Shown here in pieces: positions 1-6,356 of a stretch of 7,120 nt of DNA. How positions within the stretch are numbered: position 1 is the stretch's first letter; each line of letters begins with the position of its first letter. Origin of the DNA: CAYFIW01 sp964343265 (GTDB lineage Bacteria; Chloroflexota; Dehalococcoidia; Lucifugimonadales; UBA826); NCBI GenBank assembly GCA_964343265.1, contig CAYFIW010000065.1, positions 1 to 7,120 on the forward strand, read 5' to 3'. The notes under the pieces are model-generated. The model ran no database searches. It saw only the letters and a list, made by a program, of their open reading frames with translations, and was not told where the DNA came from. Made by a program: the position numbers and the translations under genes.

Positions 1-53
1 AGAGCACAGCACTGAAAATGCTGGTGTCGCCAGTTCGATTCTGGCCCTCGGCA
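1..53 (+). tRNA. tRNA-Phe(GAA), 3' portion (cut by window start)
   Basis: The cloverleaf is visible from the 3' half of the D stem onward. The anticodon stem is 7-11 paired with 19-23, and its loop CTGAAAA carries anticodon GAA at 14-16. The variable loop is 24-28. The T arm is 29-45 with loop TTCGATT. The 3' acceptor strand is 46-52, followed by discriminator A53. The loop sequence and A73 are typical of tRNA-Phe. The bases after A53 are CACCA rather than CCA, so the CCA end appears not to be encoded in register and would need to be added. The 5' acceptor strand and most of the D arm lie outside the window. Confidence 0.9.
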
Positions 54-111
54 CACCAGGATCGTTAAATGATGATTGAGAAATTGATAAAAGGCTCGAT
101 CTTGCATTCAA

Positions 112-186
112 GCGGAAGTGGCTCAGTGGTAGAGCATCTCCTTGCCAAGGAGAAGGTCGCGGGTTCGAATCCCGTCTTCCGCTCCA
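112..186 (+). tRNA. tRNA-Gly(GCC), complete with encoded CCA
   Basis: This is a full cloverleaf. Acceptor strand GCGGAAG (112-118) pairs with CTTCCGC (176-182). The anticodon stem 137-141/149-153 encloses loop TTGCCAA, with anticodon GCC at 144-146. The T loop is TTCGAAT. The discriminator is U (T183), usual for bacterial tRNA-Gly, and CCA is encoded at 184-186. It lies 58 bases after the tRNA-Phe on the same strand, so the two may be co-transcribed. It converges on the DUF885 gene, whose stop codon is only 13 bases away. Confidence 0.97.
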
Positions 187-199
187 TCAATATATAAAC

Positions 200-1894
200 T
201 TATTCGCGTTCGCGCGTATTAATTCTTGATAGTTCTCTACGCATTTGCGAAAGTCCCATTCCTCCTAAATTTAATGCTTTAGTATGCCACTGTTTTAGGT
301 TGAAATCAGTCCCAAGTTTAGTCTTTGCTTCCTCTCGTGCTTCTAACCACATTTTTTCGCCTACTTTATAGCTGATCGCCTGGCCCGGGATTCCGAGATA
401 TCTATCTATTTCACTTTTAACAAATTCTTGAGGAAAATGACTTCTCTTTTGGATAAATTCAAGTCCCAATTCTGGAGTCCAAGTTTCACCAGGATAAAAA
501 TCGGCGTCTCTAGGTATTTTTAGGTTTAAGTGCATTCCTATATCAATGATGACTCTTACACATCGTAAAGCTTGTGCTCTTAACATGCCTAGATAGTAAT
601 CAGGGTTATCTAGAAATCCAAGTTCTCCCATAAGTCTCTCTGCATACAGTGCCCAACCTTCTATATATCCAGAAGTTCCGCCGAGTTGTCTTTGATATCT
701 TGAGAGTCTGTTTTCCAGATATACTGAAGTTCCTATTTGGAAATGATGACCTGGTACTCCTTCATGATAGGCAATTGAGACTTCTCCCCATAGTGGGAAA
801 ATGGTTTTGCCGGCAGTTGGATACCATGTCCGACCAGGTCGGCTAAAATCCCCAGATGGCCTCGTATAATACATCGCCAAAGCTCCCCCAGGAGGGGCTA
901 TCATTGCTTCAATTTTTCTAACGGGCTCTGCTATCTCAAAATGGTTGCCATCTAGTTTGGATATCGTTTCATCCTGCAACTCTTGCATCCACTGACGGAA
1001 ATTGTCTTCACCTTCAATCGATCTCTTTGGATCTGTTTCTAGCAAATTTTTAACTTCCTCAATATTAGCGCCTGGTAAGATTTTTTCTGTTGTCCGAGAC
1101 ATTTCATCTTCTACCCAGCGGAGCTGTTCCCATCCCCAGTCATAAGTTTCCTTAAGATTGATATCGATTCCGTTATATTCTCTGGCGGCTAATAAGTATC
1201 GATCATGCCCGACACCATCAACTGTTCCTGCCTTAGTCATATATTCTTTTGTAAGGAAATTAGAAAATTTAGTATATGCTTTTGATGCAGCTTCTATACT
1301 TCTATGGAGATCAGATTCAATGCTAGAGGAATCAATATTCGACTCCTTGAAATTATTCGCAAGGCTGTCAAAAAATGATTTTCCTGTTTTTGACCCACCC
1401 CATATTTCAGCCTGTTCAGCACAGCCCTTAGCTTGTCGGATTGAAGAGACTATATTTTTGCGGATTCCCTCTCTCAAGGTATCAGTGTAACCAGATAAAG
1501 CGGCCGAGACATTAGTTAACCGTCCCACTATATTAGACCAATCTGTTTCTGATTCTCTCGGCATCTGGTCGAACACCATTCTTATGCTTTGGACAGGGCT
1601 ATGGAGGATATTTAATCTTCGAAGGTGTTCGTCTCTCCTATAAGATTCAATATCTGCCTCAATATCCTCAACCATAACTTCCTTAGCTATTCGATCTTCG
1701 TTATTTTGAACTGTAGCCGAATTAAGCTTTTTAAGAGTGTCAACGGAAAGTTTATAGTTAGCCGCAGCCCCCTCAGGGGAGAAATCCCCAAGTTCAGTTT
1801 CGTAGCCCGGCACTCCTAATGAAGTAGCGGCAATTGGATTTATTGCAGCTATTTGATTTACAAAATCATCTGAAATTTCATAAATTTCCGTCAT
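200..1894 (-). CDS. DUF885 family protein, predicted metallohydrolase
   Basis: This is a full-length DUF885 protein of 564 residues, in the family's usual 550-600 range. The diagnostic HEGVPGHH motif is at residues 377-384 (an HExxxGH-type zinc site), followed by the family's EGWALYAE segment at 412-419, which probably supplies a further ligand. By family knowledge these are uncharacterised, probably gluzincin-like peptidases or hydrolases; the substrate is unknown. No signal peptide or membrane segment is seen at the N-terminus, so a cytosolic location is likely. The ATG start is supported by AAGGA six bases upstream on the minus strand, and the gene ends at TAA. It is the last gene of the minus-strand block, 102 bases after the DUF35 gene. 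An inverted repeat in that gap suggests it may be transcribed separately. Confidence 0.93.
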   Translation of the reverse strand: MTEIYEISDDFVNQIAAINPIAATSLGVPGYETELGDFSPEGAAANYKLSVDTLKKLNSATVQNNEDRIAKEVMVEDIEADIESYRRDEHLRRLNILHSPVQSIRMVFDQMPRESETDWSNIVGRLTNVSAALSGYTDTLREGIRKNIVSSIRQAKGCAEQAEIWGGSKTGKSFFDSLANNFKESNIDSSSIESDLHRSIEAASKAYTKFSNFLTKEYMTKAGTVDGVGHDRYLLAAREYNGIDINLKETYDWGWEQLRWVEDEMSRTTEKILPGANIEEVKNLLETDPKRSIEGEDNFRQWMQELQDETISKLDGNHFEIAEPVRKIEAMIAPPGGALAMYYTRPSGDFSRPGRTWYPTAGKTIFPLWGEVSIAYHEGVPGHHFQIGTSVYLENRLSRYQRQLGGTSGYIEGWALYAERLMGELGFLDNPDYYLGMLRAQALRCVRVIIDIGMHLNLKIPRDADFYPGETWTPELGLEFIQKRSHFPQEFVKSEIDRYLGIPGQAISYKVGEKMWLEAREEAKTKLGTDFNLKQWHTKALNLGGMGLSQMRRELSRINTRERE

Positions 1895-1931
1895 TTTTGG
1901 TCCTTAATGTTTTTGCTTATGGGAAAATGAA

Positions 1932-1950
1932 ACACATAAATAATATGTGT
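1932..1950. repeat. 7-bp inverted repeat between DUF35 and DUF885 genes
   Basis: ACACATA and TATGTGT are perfect reverse complements around a 5-base AATAA spacer. On the minus strand the repeat is followed by TTTCATTTT. It could therefore act as a weak factor-independent terminator for the thiolase-DUF35 transcript, or as an operator ahead of the DUF885 gene. The stem is AT-rich and the T tract is interrupted, so neither role is certain. Confidence 0.35.
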
Positions 1951-1996
1951 ATGACAGTGTTTAGCAGGAATAAGAACTAGAGTTGCGAAATCAATA

Positions 1997-2413
1997 TTAA
2001 ACAGGTTTGAACTTTACTAAAGTATAGTTCTCATTTGCCTGTTCAAAAATTGCTGAGACCGGCATTTCTACATAGACATCGTCTGGATCGCATTCAACTA
2101 TGTTTGAAGGTAATTTTGGGCCTTCTTCTAGTTCCACAATGGCATATATGTGACCATATTCTGATTGAAAAGCTGGATGTACAGCTTGCCTGACGCGAGT
2201 GTATGTGTAAACTTTCCCTTTTCCTGACACCTCTTTCCATGTCAAGTTCATGGATGAGCAAAGTGGACATGCCTCTCTTGGATAGAAAAATATATTTTCA
2301 CAACTCCTACATAGAGGCATGACCAACTTTCCATTTCTAGTCGCTTCCCAGAACGGTTTTGACAATTCTTCATGAAATGGTATTGGAACAGGTTTGTCAT
2401 AGGTATTGGCCAT
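1997..2413 (-). CDS. DUF35 Zn-ribbon/OB-fold protein, thiolase partner
   Basis: This 138-residue protein has the standard two-domain DUF35 architecture. An N-terminal helix (about 13-28, with the family's PFW) leads to a rubredoxin-like zinc ribbon with C35-x2-C38 and C49-x2-C52. An OB-fold covers about 55-138 and carries the family's CDPDDVYVEMPV stretch and a terminal LVKFKPV. By family knowledge, DUF35 proteins assemble with thiolases or thiolase-like enzymes (for example the archaeal thiolase/HMG-CoA synthase complex and the ChsH2 group of steroid side-chain enzymes) and help bind or shuttle acyl-CoA. The start is fixed by AAGGAAAG at 2421-2428, 7 bases before the ATG; the stop is TAA. 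It begins 28 bases after the TAG of the thiolase gene, a typical operon pairing, so that enzyme is its likely partner. Confidence 0.93.
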   Translation of the reverse strand: MANTYDKPVPIPFHEELSKPFWEATRNGKLVMPLCRSCENIFFYPREACPLCSSMNLTWKEVSGKGKVYTYTRVRQAVHPAFQSEYGHIYAIVELEEGPKLPSNIVECDPDDVYVEMPVSAIFEQANENYTLVKFKPV

Positions 2414-2441
2414 AGACTGACTTTCCTTATTAATTTCCTGT

Positions 2442-3611
2442 CTATAATGTGTCCTCGGACCCGAGGACTATCGAGCACATTTCGCTCGCTGTGCCCCCTC
2501 AACCATTGACGAGACACAAATCATCTTTCTGAACCTGACGACTCCCAGCCTTTTCCATGATCTGTCTGGCGCCTTCAATTACGTGTCTAAAGCCTCCAGC
2601 CAAACCCGGTTGACCACCTGATAATTGTCCTCCGTCAGTGTTTATAGGGAATTCCCCTTTATAAGTCGTGTCTGTGGACTCATAGAAAGGTCCGACTTCT
2701 CCTTTCTCTACCAGTCCAGCGTCTTCGAGGCACACGGCCGCGAGTATGGTGTATCAATCGTAAAATTCGGCAAATTCCATATCACTAGGTTGATATCCTG
2801 CCATTGCCAAGGCCCTTTTTGCTGATTCAACTGTCGGAGTCTCGGTGAAATTATCTCTTTGCCATATATTAGCTTCACCTTGTTGTAGACCGACTCCAAG
2901 TATGTAGGCAGGTTTGTTTTTTAAGCTTTTTGCCCTGTCTGGTGAAGTTATGATTAATGCAGCCGCTCCGTCGCATGGCATAACCGACTCTAATAATTTT
3001 AAGGGTTCGTTAATATATCGAGAATTGAGGACATCTTCAGTTGATGCAGGTTGTCCGTTGAAAACAGCATTTTCATTATCTAGGGCATTGTATCTTTGGT
3101 CAGATGCCATTTTAGCTAGTTGTTCTTCGGTGGTACCAAATTCGTGCATATGTCTTCTATAAATAAGACCATATCCAGTATTTGCTCCAGGAGCCATGCC
3201 ATAGGCTTCTTCCCACTCAGATCTCACACTTGGTCCTGTAGTCCCTCTTCCAGCAACTCTGCCTTCTCTAGCGGCATCTTCACGAGAGTTTCCCATCACT
3301 ACTAAGACGGTATTGCATATTCCACTATTGATTGCAGATGCAGCCACCATCGTGGCAGTGGCTCCACTAGCTCCTTGCATTGTCACCCCTGTCGCGAAGT
3401 TGGGTTTTATACCTATATATTCTGCTGTGATAGGAGGCGCTGCTACACCGTCTGTGACCAGTCCATCTATGTCCTCTTTGGTAAGTCCGGCATCCCTGAT
3501 AGCCATTGCGGCAGCTTCCGCGCAAAGCCCATAGAGAGACCTTCCCTCATGTATCCGTCTCGTGGGGACTTCCCCGATCCCTACGATGGCAGCTCTACCT
3601 CTCAAAGTCAT
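2442..3611 (-). CDS. Thiolase-like acyl-CoA enzyme with two in-frame TGA codons (candidate diselenocysteine protein)
   Basis: Reading one frame from the ATG at 3611 to the TAG at 2442 gives 389 residues, normal for SCP2-type thiolase-like proteins. The only interruptions are TGA at codon 286 (2756-2754) and codon 371 (2501-2499). The N-terminal half (AAIVGIGEVPT; DAGL at 40-43; GASGA at 80-84; AINSG at 93-97) and the C-terminal half (CLEDAGLVEKGE from 294; INTDGGQLSGGQPG at 323-336; RQV at 358-360; GGTASE at 372-377; VLG at 382-384) are both family-like and in phase. Codon 286 occupies the Cys of the (H/Y)DC(F/Y) active-site motif: the flanks read FYD-TGA-YTI. Codon 371 lies in the C-terminal NG-x-GG loop. 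The canonical nucleophilic Cys before ASG is Gly80, and the usual GHP is GQP (334-335), so catalysis is probably non-canonical. It pairs with the DUF35 gene downstream. The start is the only one in frame; an AGGA lies unusually close to it. The alternative is a pseudogene with two nonsense mutations; I favour Sec because both stops are TGA, no frameshift is present and SECIS-like hairpins follow both. Confidence 0.8.
2451..2468. repeat. GC-rich 8-bp inverted repeat at thiolase 3' end
   Basis: GTCCTCGG-AC-CCGAGGAC is a perfect inverted repeat on the + strand. In the minus-strand mRNA it can form a strong hairpin (7 bp with a 4-base loop), 7 bases before the TAG. No T run follows, so it is not a standard terminator. 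It lies just after the second SECIS-like hairpin and upstream of the DUF35 ribosome site, where it could stabilise the message or affect ribosome movement. Confidence 0.5.
2472..2488 (-). promoter_or_regulatory. SECIS-like stem-loop after second in-frame TGA
   Basis: The minus-strand RNA CGAGCGAAAUGUGCUCG starts 11 bases after TGA 2501-2499. It forms a perfect 5-bp stem CGAGC/GCUCG around the 7-base loop GAAAUGU, which begins at +16 with G in first position. This fits the known bacterial SECIS geometry and stands at the same offset from its TGA as the first hairpin. It overlaps codons for SEMCS of the thiolase C-terminus, so it must serve coding and structure together. Confidence 0.55.
2725..2743 (-). 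promoter_or_regulatory. SECIS-like stem-loop after first in-frame TGA
   Basis: The minus-strand RNA UCGCGGCCGUGUGCCUCGA begins 11 bases after TGA 2756-2754. It folds as UCG/CGA and GGC/GCC separated by one C-U mismatch, with apical loop CGUGU starting at +18. Known bacterial SECIS elements are short hairpins just downstream of UGA, with the apical loop roughly 16-37 bases away and a G in the first or second loop position. This hairpin meets those rules (G second) and has a GU-rich loop. It was folded by hand, without an energy calculation. Confidence 0.55.
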
Positions 3612-3796
3612 ATTCCTAAAACCCCGTCGACCATGCTACTTTTTAAATACTTTTTCCTAAATCGCCAATAACGGTCACTACTTGTAACACAAACATCATA
3701 CTGACTTATGGGGATACTACTATAGGAGAGTCGTTGTTGGAAGGTATATGGGCACTAAGGTACGTTTTCAAATGTTATTATGATTGCTCAATGTGA

Positions 3797-4639
3797 TTAT
3801 TTTTTCGTTACTAGGCCGACAGCGACTAAGCCGGGCCCCGCGTGTGTTCCGATGACAGGTCCTACTTTCAATATGATTGGTTCTTTACCAGAGGGTAGTA
3901 AATCGCTGAGGTTTTTTGCGATTACCTCAGCATCTTCTGAGTCGGTGCTATACATAACGGCGACTTCTTCAGCCTCTCCTAGTGACCTTATAGTTTTCTC
4001 CATTTTAACCAGACCTGCCTTTTTTGATCGGGCCTTGGCATATGGCGCTACTAATCCTTCCTCTAGCATAAGTAATGGTCGTATTTTAAGTAGGCTTCCT
4101 AACATTGACTGAGCTTTGCCGATTCTTCCACCTTTAGAAAGGAATTCTAAAGTATCGAACAATGCGTAAAAATTACTTCTTGAGGCTGTAGACATACAGG
4201 CTGAGATCGCATCTTCGATGGTGCCCCCATCGCTTACACATTTAGCTGCCGATATAGCTGCTAATCCAACTGTGATTGTAACCTGCTCTGTATCTACTAA
4301 ATGGACATTAATTTTACCTTCTAGTTGCTTGGATGCTTGCTCTGCAGAATTGTAAGTCCCACTTAGCTTAGAAGATAAATGAATAGAAATTATGTCGTCA
4401 CCTGGCTCGGCAATTCTTTCATAGGTATCTATGAATTCCCCTATTGATGGCTGTGATGTGCTTGGAAATTCCGGACCATTTATCAATTTATCGAAAAATT
4501 CTTCTGTACTCAGATCAATGCCGTCTTTATAGACTTGGTCTCCAAAATGGATATTTAGAGGGACTACTTCTATCCCGTATTGCTTCGCTGTGTTTTCTGG
4601 GAGGTCTGAAGTGCTATCGGTTACGATTTTTATTGACAT
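3797..4639 (-). CDS. DegV family fatty-acid-binding protein (FakB-like)
   Basis: This is a complete 280-residue DegV protein, the family's usual length. The N-terminal TDSTSDLP is at 7-14, STSQPS at 60-65, SSKLSGTYNSA at 89-99, a KGGRIG segment sits mid-protein, and THAGPG is at 265-270. Thr61, Ser93 and His266 are the residues expected to hold the fatty-acid carboxylate in FakB-type members. By family knowledge, DegV/FakB proteins bind a fatty acid and present it to a FakA kinase for conversion to acyl-phosphate; no kinase gene is visible here. The ATG start has AAGGA about 10 bases upstream; the stop is TAA. The gene is divergent from the SAP-like gene. A TATACT -10-like hexamer (minus strand, 4701-4696) lies upstream without a clear -35. 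The thiolase gene follows after 185 bases in which I see no gene. Confidence 0.95.
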   Translation of the reverse strand: MSIKIVTDSTSDLPENTAKQYGIEVVPLNIHFGDQVYKDGIDLSTEEFFDKLINGPEFPSTSQPSIGEFIDTYERIAEPGDDIISIHLSSKLSGTYNSAEQASKQLEGKINVHLVDTEQVTITVGLAAISAAKCVSDGGTIEDAISACMSTASRSNFYALFDTLEFLSKGGRIGKAQSMLGSLLKIRPLLMLEEGLVAPYAKARSKKAGLVKMEKTIRSLGEAEEVAVMYSTDSEDAEVIAKNLSDLLPSGKEPIILKVGPVIGTHAGPGLVAVGLVTKK

Positions 4640-4739
4640 CTTAGGGATATCCTTTCATCAACTTTCAATGTTTATGGGAATTCAAGTTTTTCAACAGTAT
4701 ACTAAGATCTCTTGGTTTATAAGTTGTATATGATGAATT

Positions 4740-4770
4740 TTGGAGCAAGTATAACGAAGGTATGTATAAT
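4740..4770 (+). promoter_or_regulatory. Putative promoter for the SAP-like gene
   Basis: A perfect -10 hexamer TATAAT is at 4765-4770, preceded by TTGGAG at 4740-4745 as a weak -35 with a long 19-base spacer. Transcription would start near 4777 and leave a leader of about 70 bases before the ATG at 4848. It lies in the 208-base divergent gap between the DegV and SAP-like genes. The -10 is convincing; the -35 is not. Confidence 0.4.
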
Positions 4771-4847
4771 GACGTAGCACTTTTCGGGGTTTGTCATATC
4801 GTCGATAGCCATGTTTGCGACAGGTGTTTAGAGAAGGGAGATCGGTT

Positions 4848-5063
4848 ATGGAGCTCAAAGAATTTTTAGATCAATGTAGGTCAGATGACCTTGCTCATGC
4901 ACTGAGGGAGCTTGGGCTTCCTGTGACTGGCAATAAACCGGATAGGATAGTCAGACTTGTTAGTCATTTTGAGGATGGAACATCTGCCAAGGACATATTG
5001 TCTGCTTTTAGAGTTGATGATGTCCGAAGGGCCGCAAAAGCAGTGGGCATACAAGGGGCTTAA
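4848..5063 (+). CDS. Small SAP-domain-like protein (71 aa)
   Basis: This small cytosolic protein resembles the SAP motif, a helix-extended loop-helix fold usually linked to DNA or RNA binding. Residues about 12-35 read DDLAHALRELGLPVTGNKPDRIVR, split here as DDLAHALRELGL and PVTGNKPDRIVR, matching the SAP pattern L-x3-L-x2-LGLPVxGxKxxxIxRL. The C-terminal third (DILSAFRVDDVRRAAKAVGI) repeats the first half of that motif (CRSDDLAHALRELGL) but ends before the second helix, so the protein looks like one and a half SAP units. The ATG at 4848 is chosen over an upstream TTG at 4815 because AGAAGGGAG (4832-4840) lies 7 bases before it; the stop is TAA. The next gene starts 164 bases later on the same strand. 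Its function is unknown; nucleic-acid binding is inferred from the fold only. Confidence 0.8.
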   Translation: MELKEFLDQCRSDDLAHALRELGLPVTGNKPDRIVRLVSHFEDGTSAKDILSAFRVDDVRRAAKAVGIQGA

Positions 5064-5202
5064 TTTGTAAGCGTCTTTTAGTGTCTCTGTCGGAATAATC
5101 TTTAGAGTAATTCAGCATCGCGATCCGCATCTTTTAGACTTTTGGTGAGCCATTCGGTTTATTGAAAGATCCTTATTCTGCAGTAAATATTTTATATTGC
5201 GC

Positions 5203-5220
5203 ATTTTAACATGTTAAAAT
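5203..5220. promoter_or_regulatory. 18-bp perfect palindrome, putative operator
   Basis: ATTTTAACATGTTAAAAT is a perfect palindrome ending 7 bases before the ATG of the HTH-ACT gene. A TATATT -10-like element lies just upstream at 5193-5198, and TTGAAA is at 5162-5167, although the spacing between them is poor. The palindrome would cover the likely transcription start or early leader, an ideal place for repression by a dimeric HTH protein, most simply the product of the gene itself. No Shine-Dalgarno sequence is visible before the ATG, so a very short-leader or leaderless message is possible. Confidence 0.5.
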
Positions 5221-5227
5221 TGCATTA

Positions 5228-5968
5228 ATGAGTCGACCATTTGATAATCACGAACGAATGTCTCATGCTTTCGAATTACATTGTCGTGGGCTGGGACAAA
5301 AAGAAATTATAGGCATTTTGTCGGAGTATTATAAAGCTCCGAGCCCACGAACTTTGAATTACTGGATTAAACGATTTAAGGCCGTTGATCCGGAGGAATT
5401 AAAGTTAGAACAGTCGATCCAGTGGAATCTAATGGGTGAATATGGAATACCTTGGGAGTCTACTTCTCTATTAATTGGTCTTTCAAATAGGGGATTTCCA
5501 ACAATTCGCCGAGCACAATGGTGGTGGCGAGTAAGCCTTGCAAGACCAGATTTTAGTTATTCAGAAATATTAAAAATAGCGGATCTGTGTGTGCTTTACC
5601 AACATATTGAGATATTAGAGATTGGCGTACCAGATTGGGATATGGTTTGGAATAAGTTGAAGGTGAATGATCATAAATCTGATTTTGGAGAATCGATCCC
5701 GGGCAGATATGCTCTGTGCAAATTTTCTGCTGATGAAACCCTTCCTGACTGGGTAGATGTGTCAGGATTTGTATCTATTACTAGGTCTGGGGAAATGTTG
5801 ACAGTTATTTGTTCGGAGGATGAAATTCCGGACGAGGGACAGGAAGGAGTAATAATTCAACGTGGTTGGGAGTTATCGAGATATCGTAGAGATAATTTGA
5901 ATTTGAGGTCTAGTGACCGAACATTAATAGTGTCTACTGCTGACGGAGACTATGTATTGGTGTCCTGA
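5228..5968 (+). CDS. HTH-ACT fusion, putative ligand-responsive regulator
   Basis: This 246-residue protein does not belong to a standard family I can name. Residues about 10-50 form a homeodomain-like helix-turn-helix (HCRGLGQKEIIGILSEYY, then SPRTLNYWIKRF), similar in style to transposase or terminase-type DNA-binding heads. Residues about 60-145 are a helical middle rich in Trp (WWWR at 98-101; DWDMVW at 136-141). From 158 the sequence matches the ACT_7/CASTOR-like pattern: PGRYALCKF, then VSGFVSITRSGEMLTVICSEDEIP, RGW at 212-214, and STADGDYVLV at 236-245. Such ACT domains commonly sense amino acids. Between RGW and the STxxxDYxLV strand it is about 15 residues shorter than typical members and stops right after that strand, so the ACT unit is abridged. 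The ATG at 5228 lacks a ribosome site; Met11 (5258) is an alternative. The stop is TGA. A regulatory role is inferred. Confidence 0.8.
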   Translation: MSRPFDNHERMSHAFELHCRGLGQKEIIGILSEYYKAPSPRTLNYWIKRFKAVDPEELKLEQSIQWNLMGEYGIPWESTSLLIGLSNRGFPTIRRAQWWWRVSLARPDFSYSEILKIADLCVLYQHIEILEIGVPDWDMVWNKLKVNDHKSDFGESIPGRYALCKFSADETLPDWVDVSGFVSITRSGEMLTVICSEDEIPDEGQEGVIIQRGWELSRYRRDNLNLRSSDRTLIVSTADGDYVLVS

Positions 5969-5999
5969 GGTTCTTGAAATACGAATAAATTATTTTTGA

Positions 6000-6356
6000 T
6001 CACAATATTGAGGTGACAATTATAGTTGTGGAAAGTATTACAAATGCTAGCCCCTGGAGTGCTTCAAATTTGTCGAGGTGTCTTTGGATTGGATTAAAGC
6101 GAACTAAGGTTGTAATCAATGCAATAATAGATCCCAAAAATGCAAGAAAGGCCAATTCTTTTCTGTCTGTTAAGGTGGGAATAAGCAATATTAATCCAGT
6201 CAATAGCTCGAGGTATCCAAGCAATATACGGGAGCCAATCGTTTCTGACTTTTTTTTGTTGCATAATATAGGTTTTAAGTCACGTGTTCCCCGTACAATT
6301 TCTGAAATCGCTAAGAATGCGAGAAGCGGCCATGTGTACCAATCAATATAAAACAA
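6000..6356 (-). CDS. Small four-helix membrane protein, possibly DoxX-like
   Basis: This 118-residue, strongly hydrophobic protein has four predicted membrane segments at about 5-21, 43-61, 66-86 and 98-118. The loop between the first two is basic (RGTRDLKPILCNKKK), suggesting that loop is cytoplasmic. The G-YLELLTGLILLIP segment recalls the second helix of DoxX-type proteins, but the match is weak and no function is assigned. The start is a TTG (6356-6354). An AGGGG lies about 14 bases upstream, which is rather far, so the start is uncertain. It ends in TGA, converges on the HTH-ACT gene with 31 bases between the stops, and follows the PH-domain gene on the same strand by 98 bases. The hydrophobic pattern on this strand favours it over the overlapping plus-strand reading frame. 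Confidence 0.6.
   Translation of the reverse strand: MFYIDWYTWPLLAFLAISEIVRGTRDLKPILCNKKKSETIGSRILLGYLELLTGLILLIPTLTDRKELAFLAFLGSIIALITTLVRFNPIQRHLDKFEALQGLAFVILSTTIIVTSIL

Noticed and set aside
1158..1490. Plus-strand ORFs inside the DUF885 gene (also 649-846 and 1625-1819)
   Set aside because: They lie antisense to a well-supported full-length gene and show no family motifs or initiation signals.
2499..2756. Frameshift explanation for the split thiolase
   Set aside because: The two halves are in the same frame; the only interruptions are the TGA codons, so no indel is needed.
2442..3611. Genome-wide TGA recoding (Trp or Gly code)
   Set aside because: Three other genes in the window appear to end in TGA at sensible points, and Trp is encoded by TGG. 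Recoding appears restricted to the thiolase gene.
5966..6013. Read-through of the TGA ending the HTH-ACT gene
   Set aside because: The sequence beyond has another TGA within three codons and does not resemble the ACT-domain continuation, so this looks like a true stop.
6013..6351. 112-codon plus-strand ORF opposite the small membrane protein
   Set aside because: It has no ribosome site and no recognisable motif; the minus-strand frame has a clear four-helix membrane pattern.
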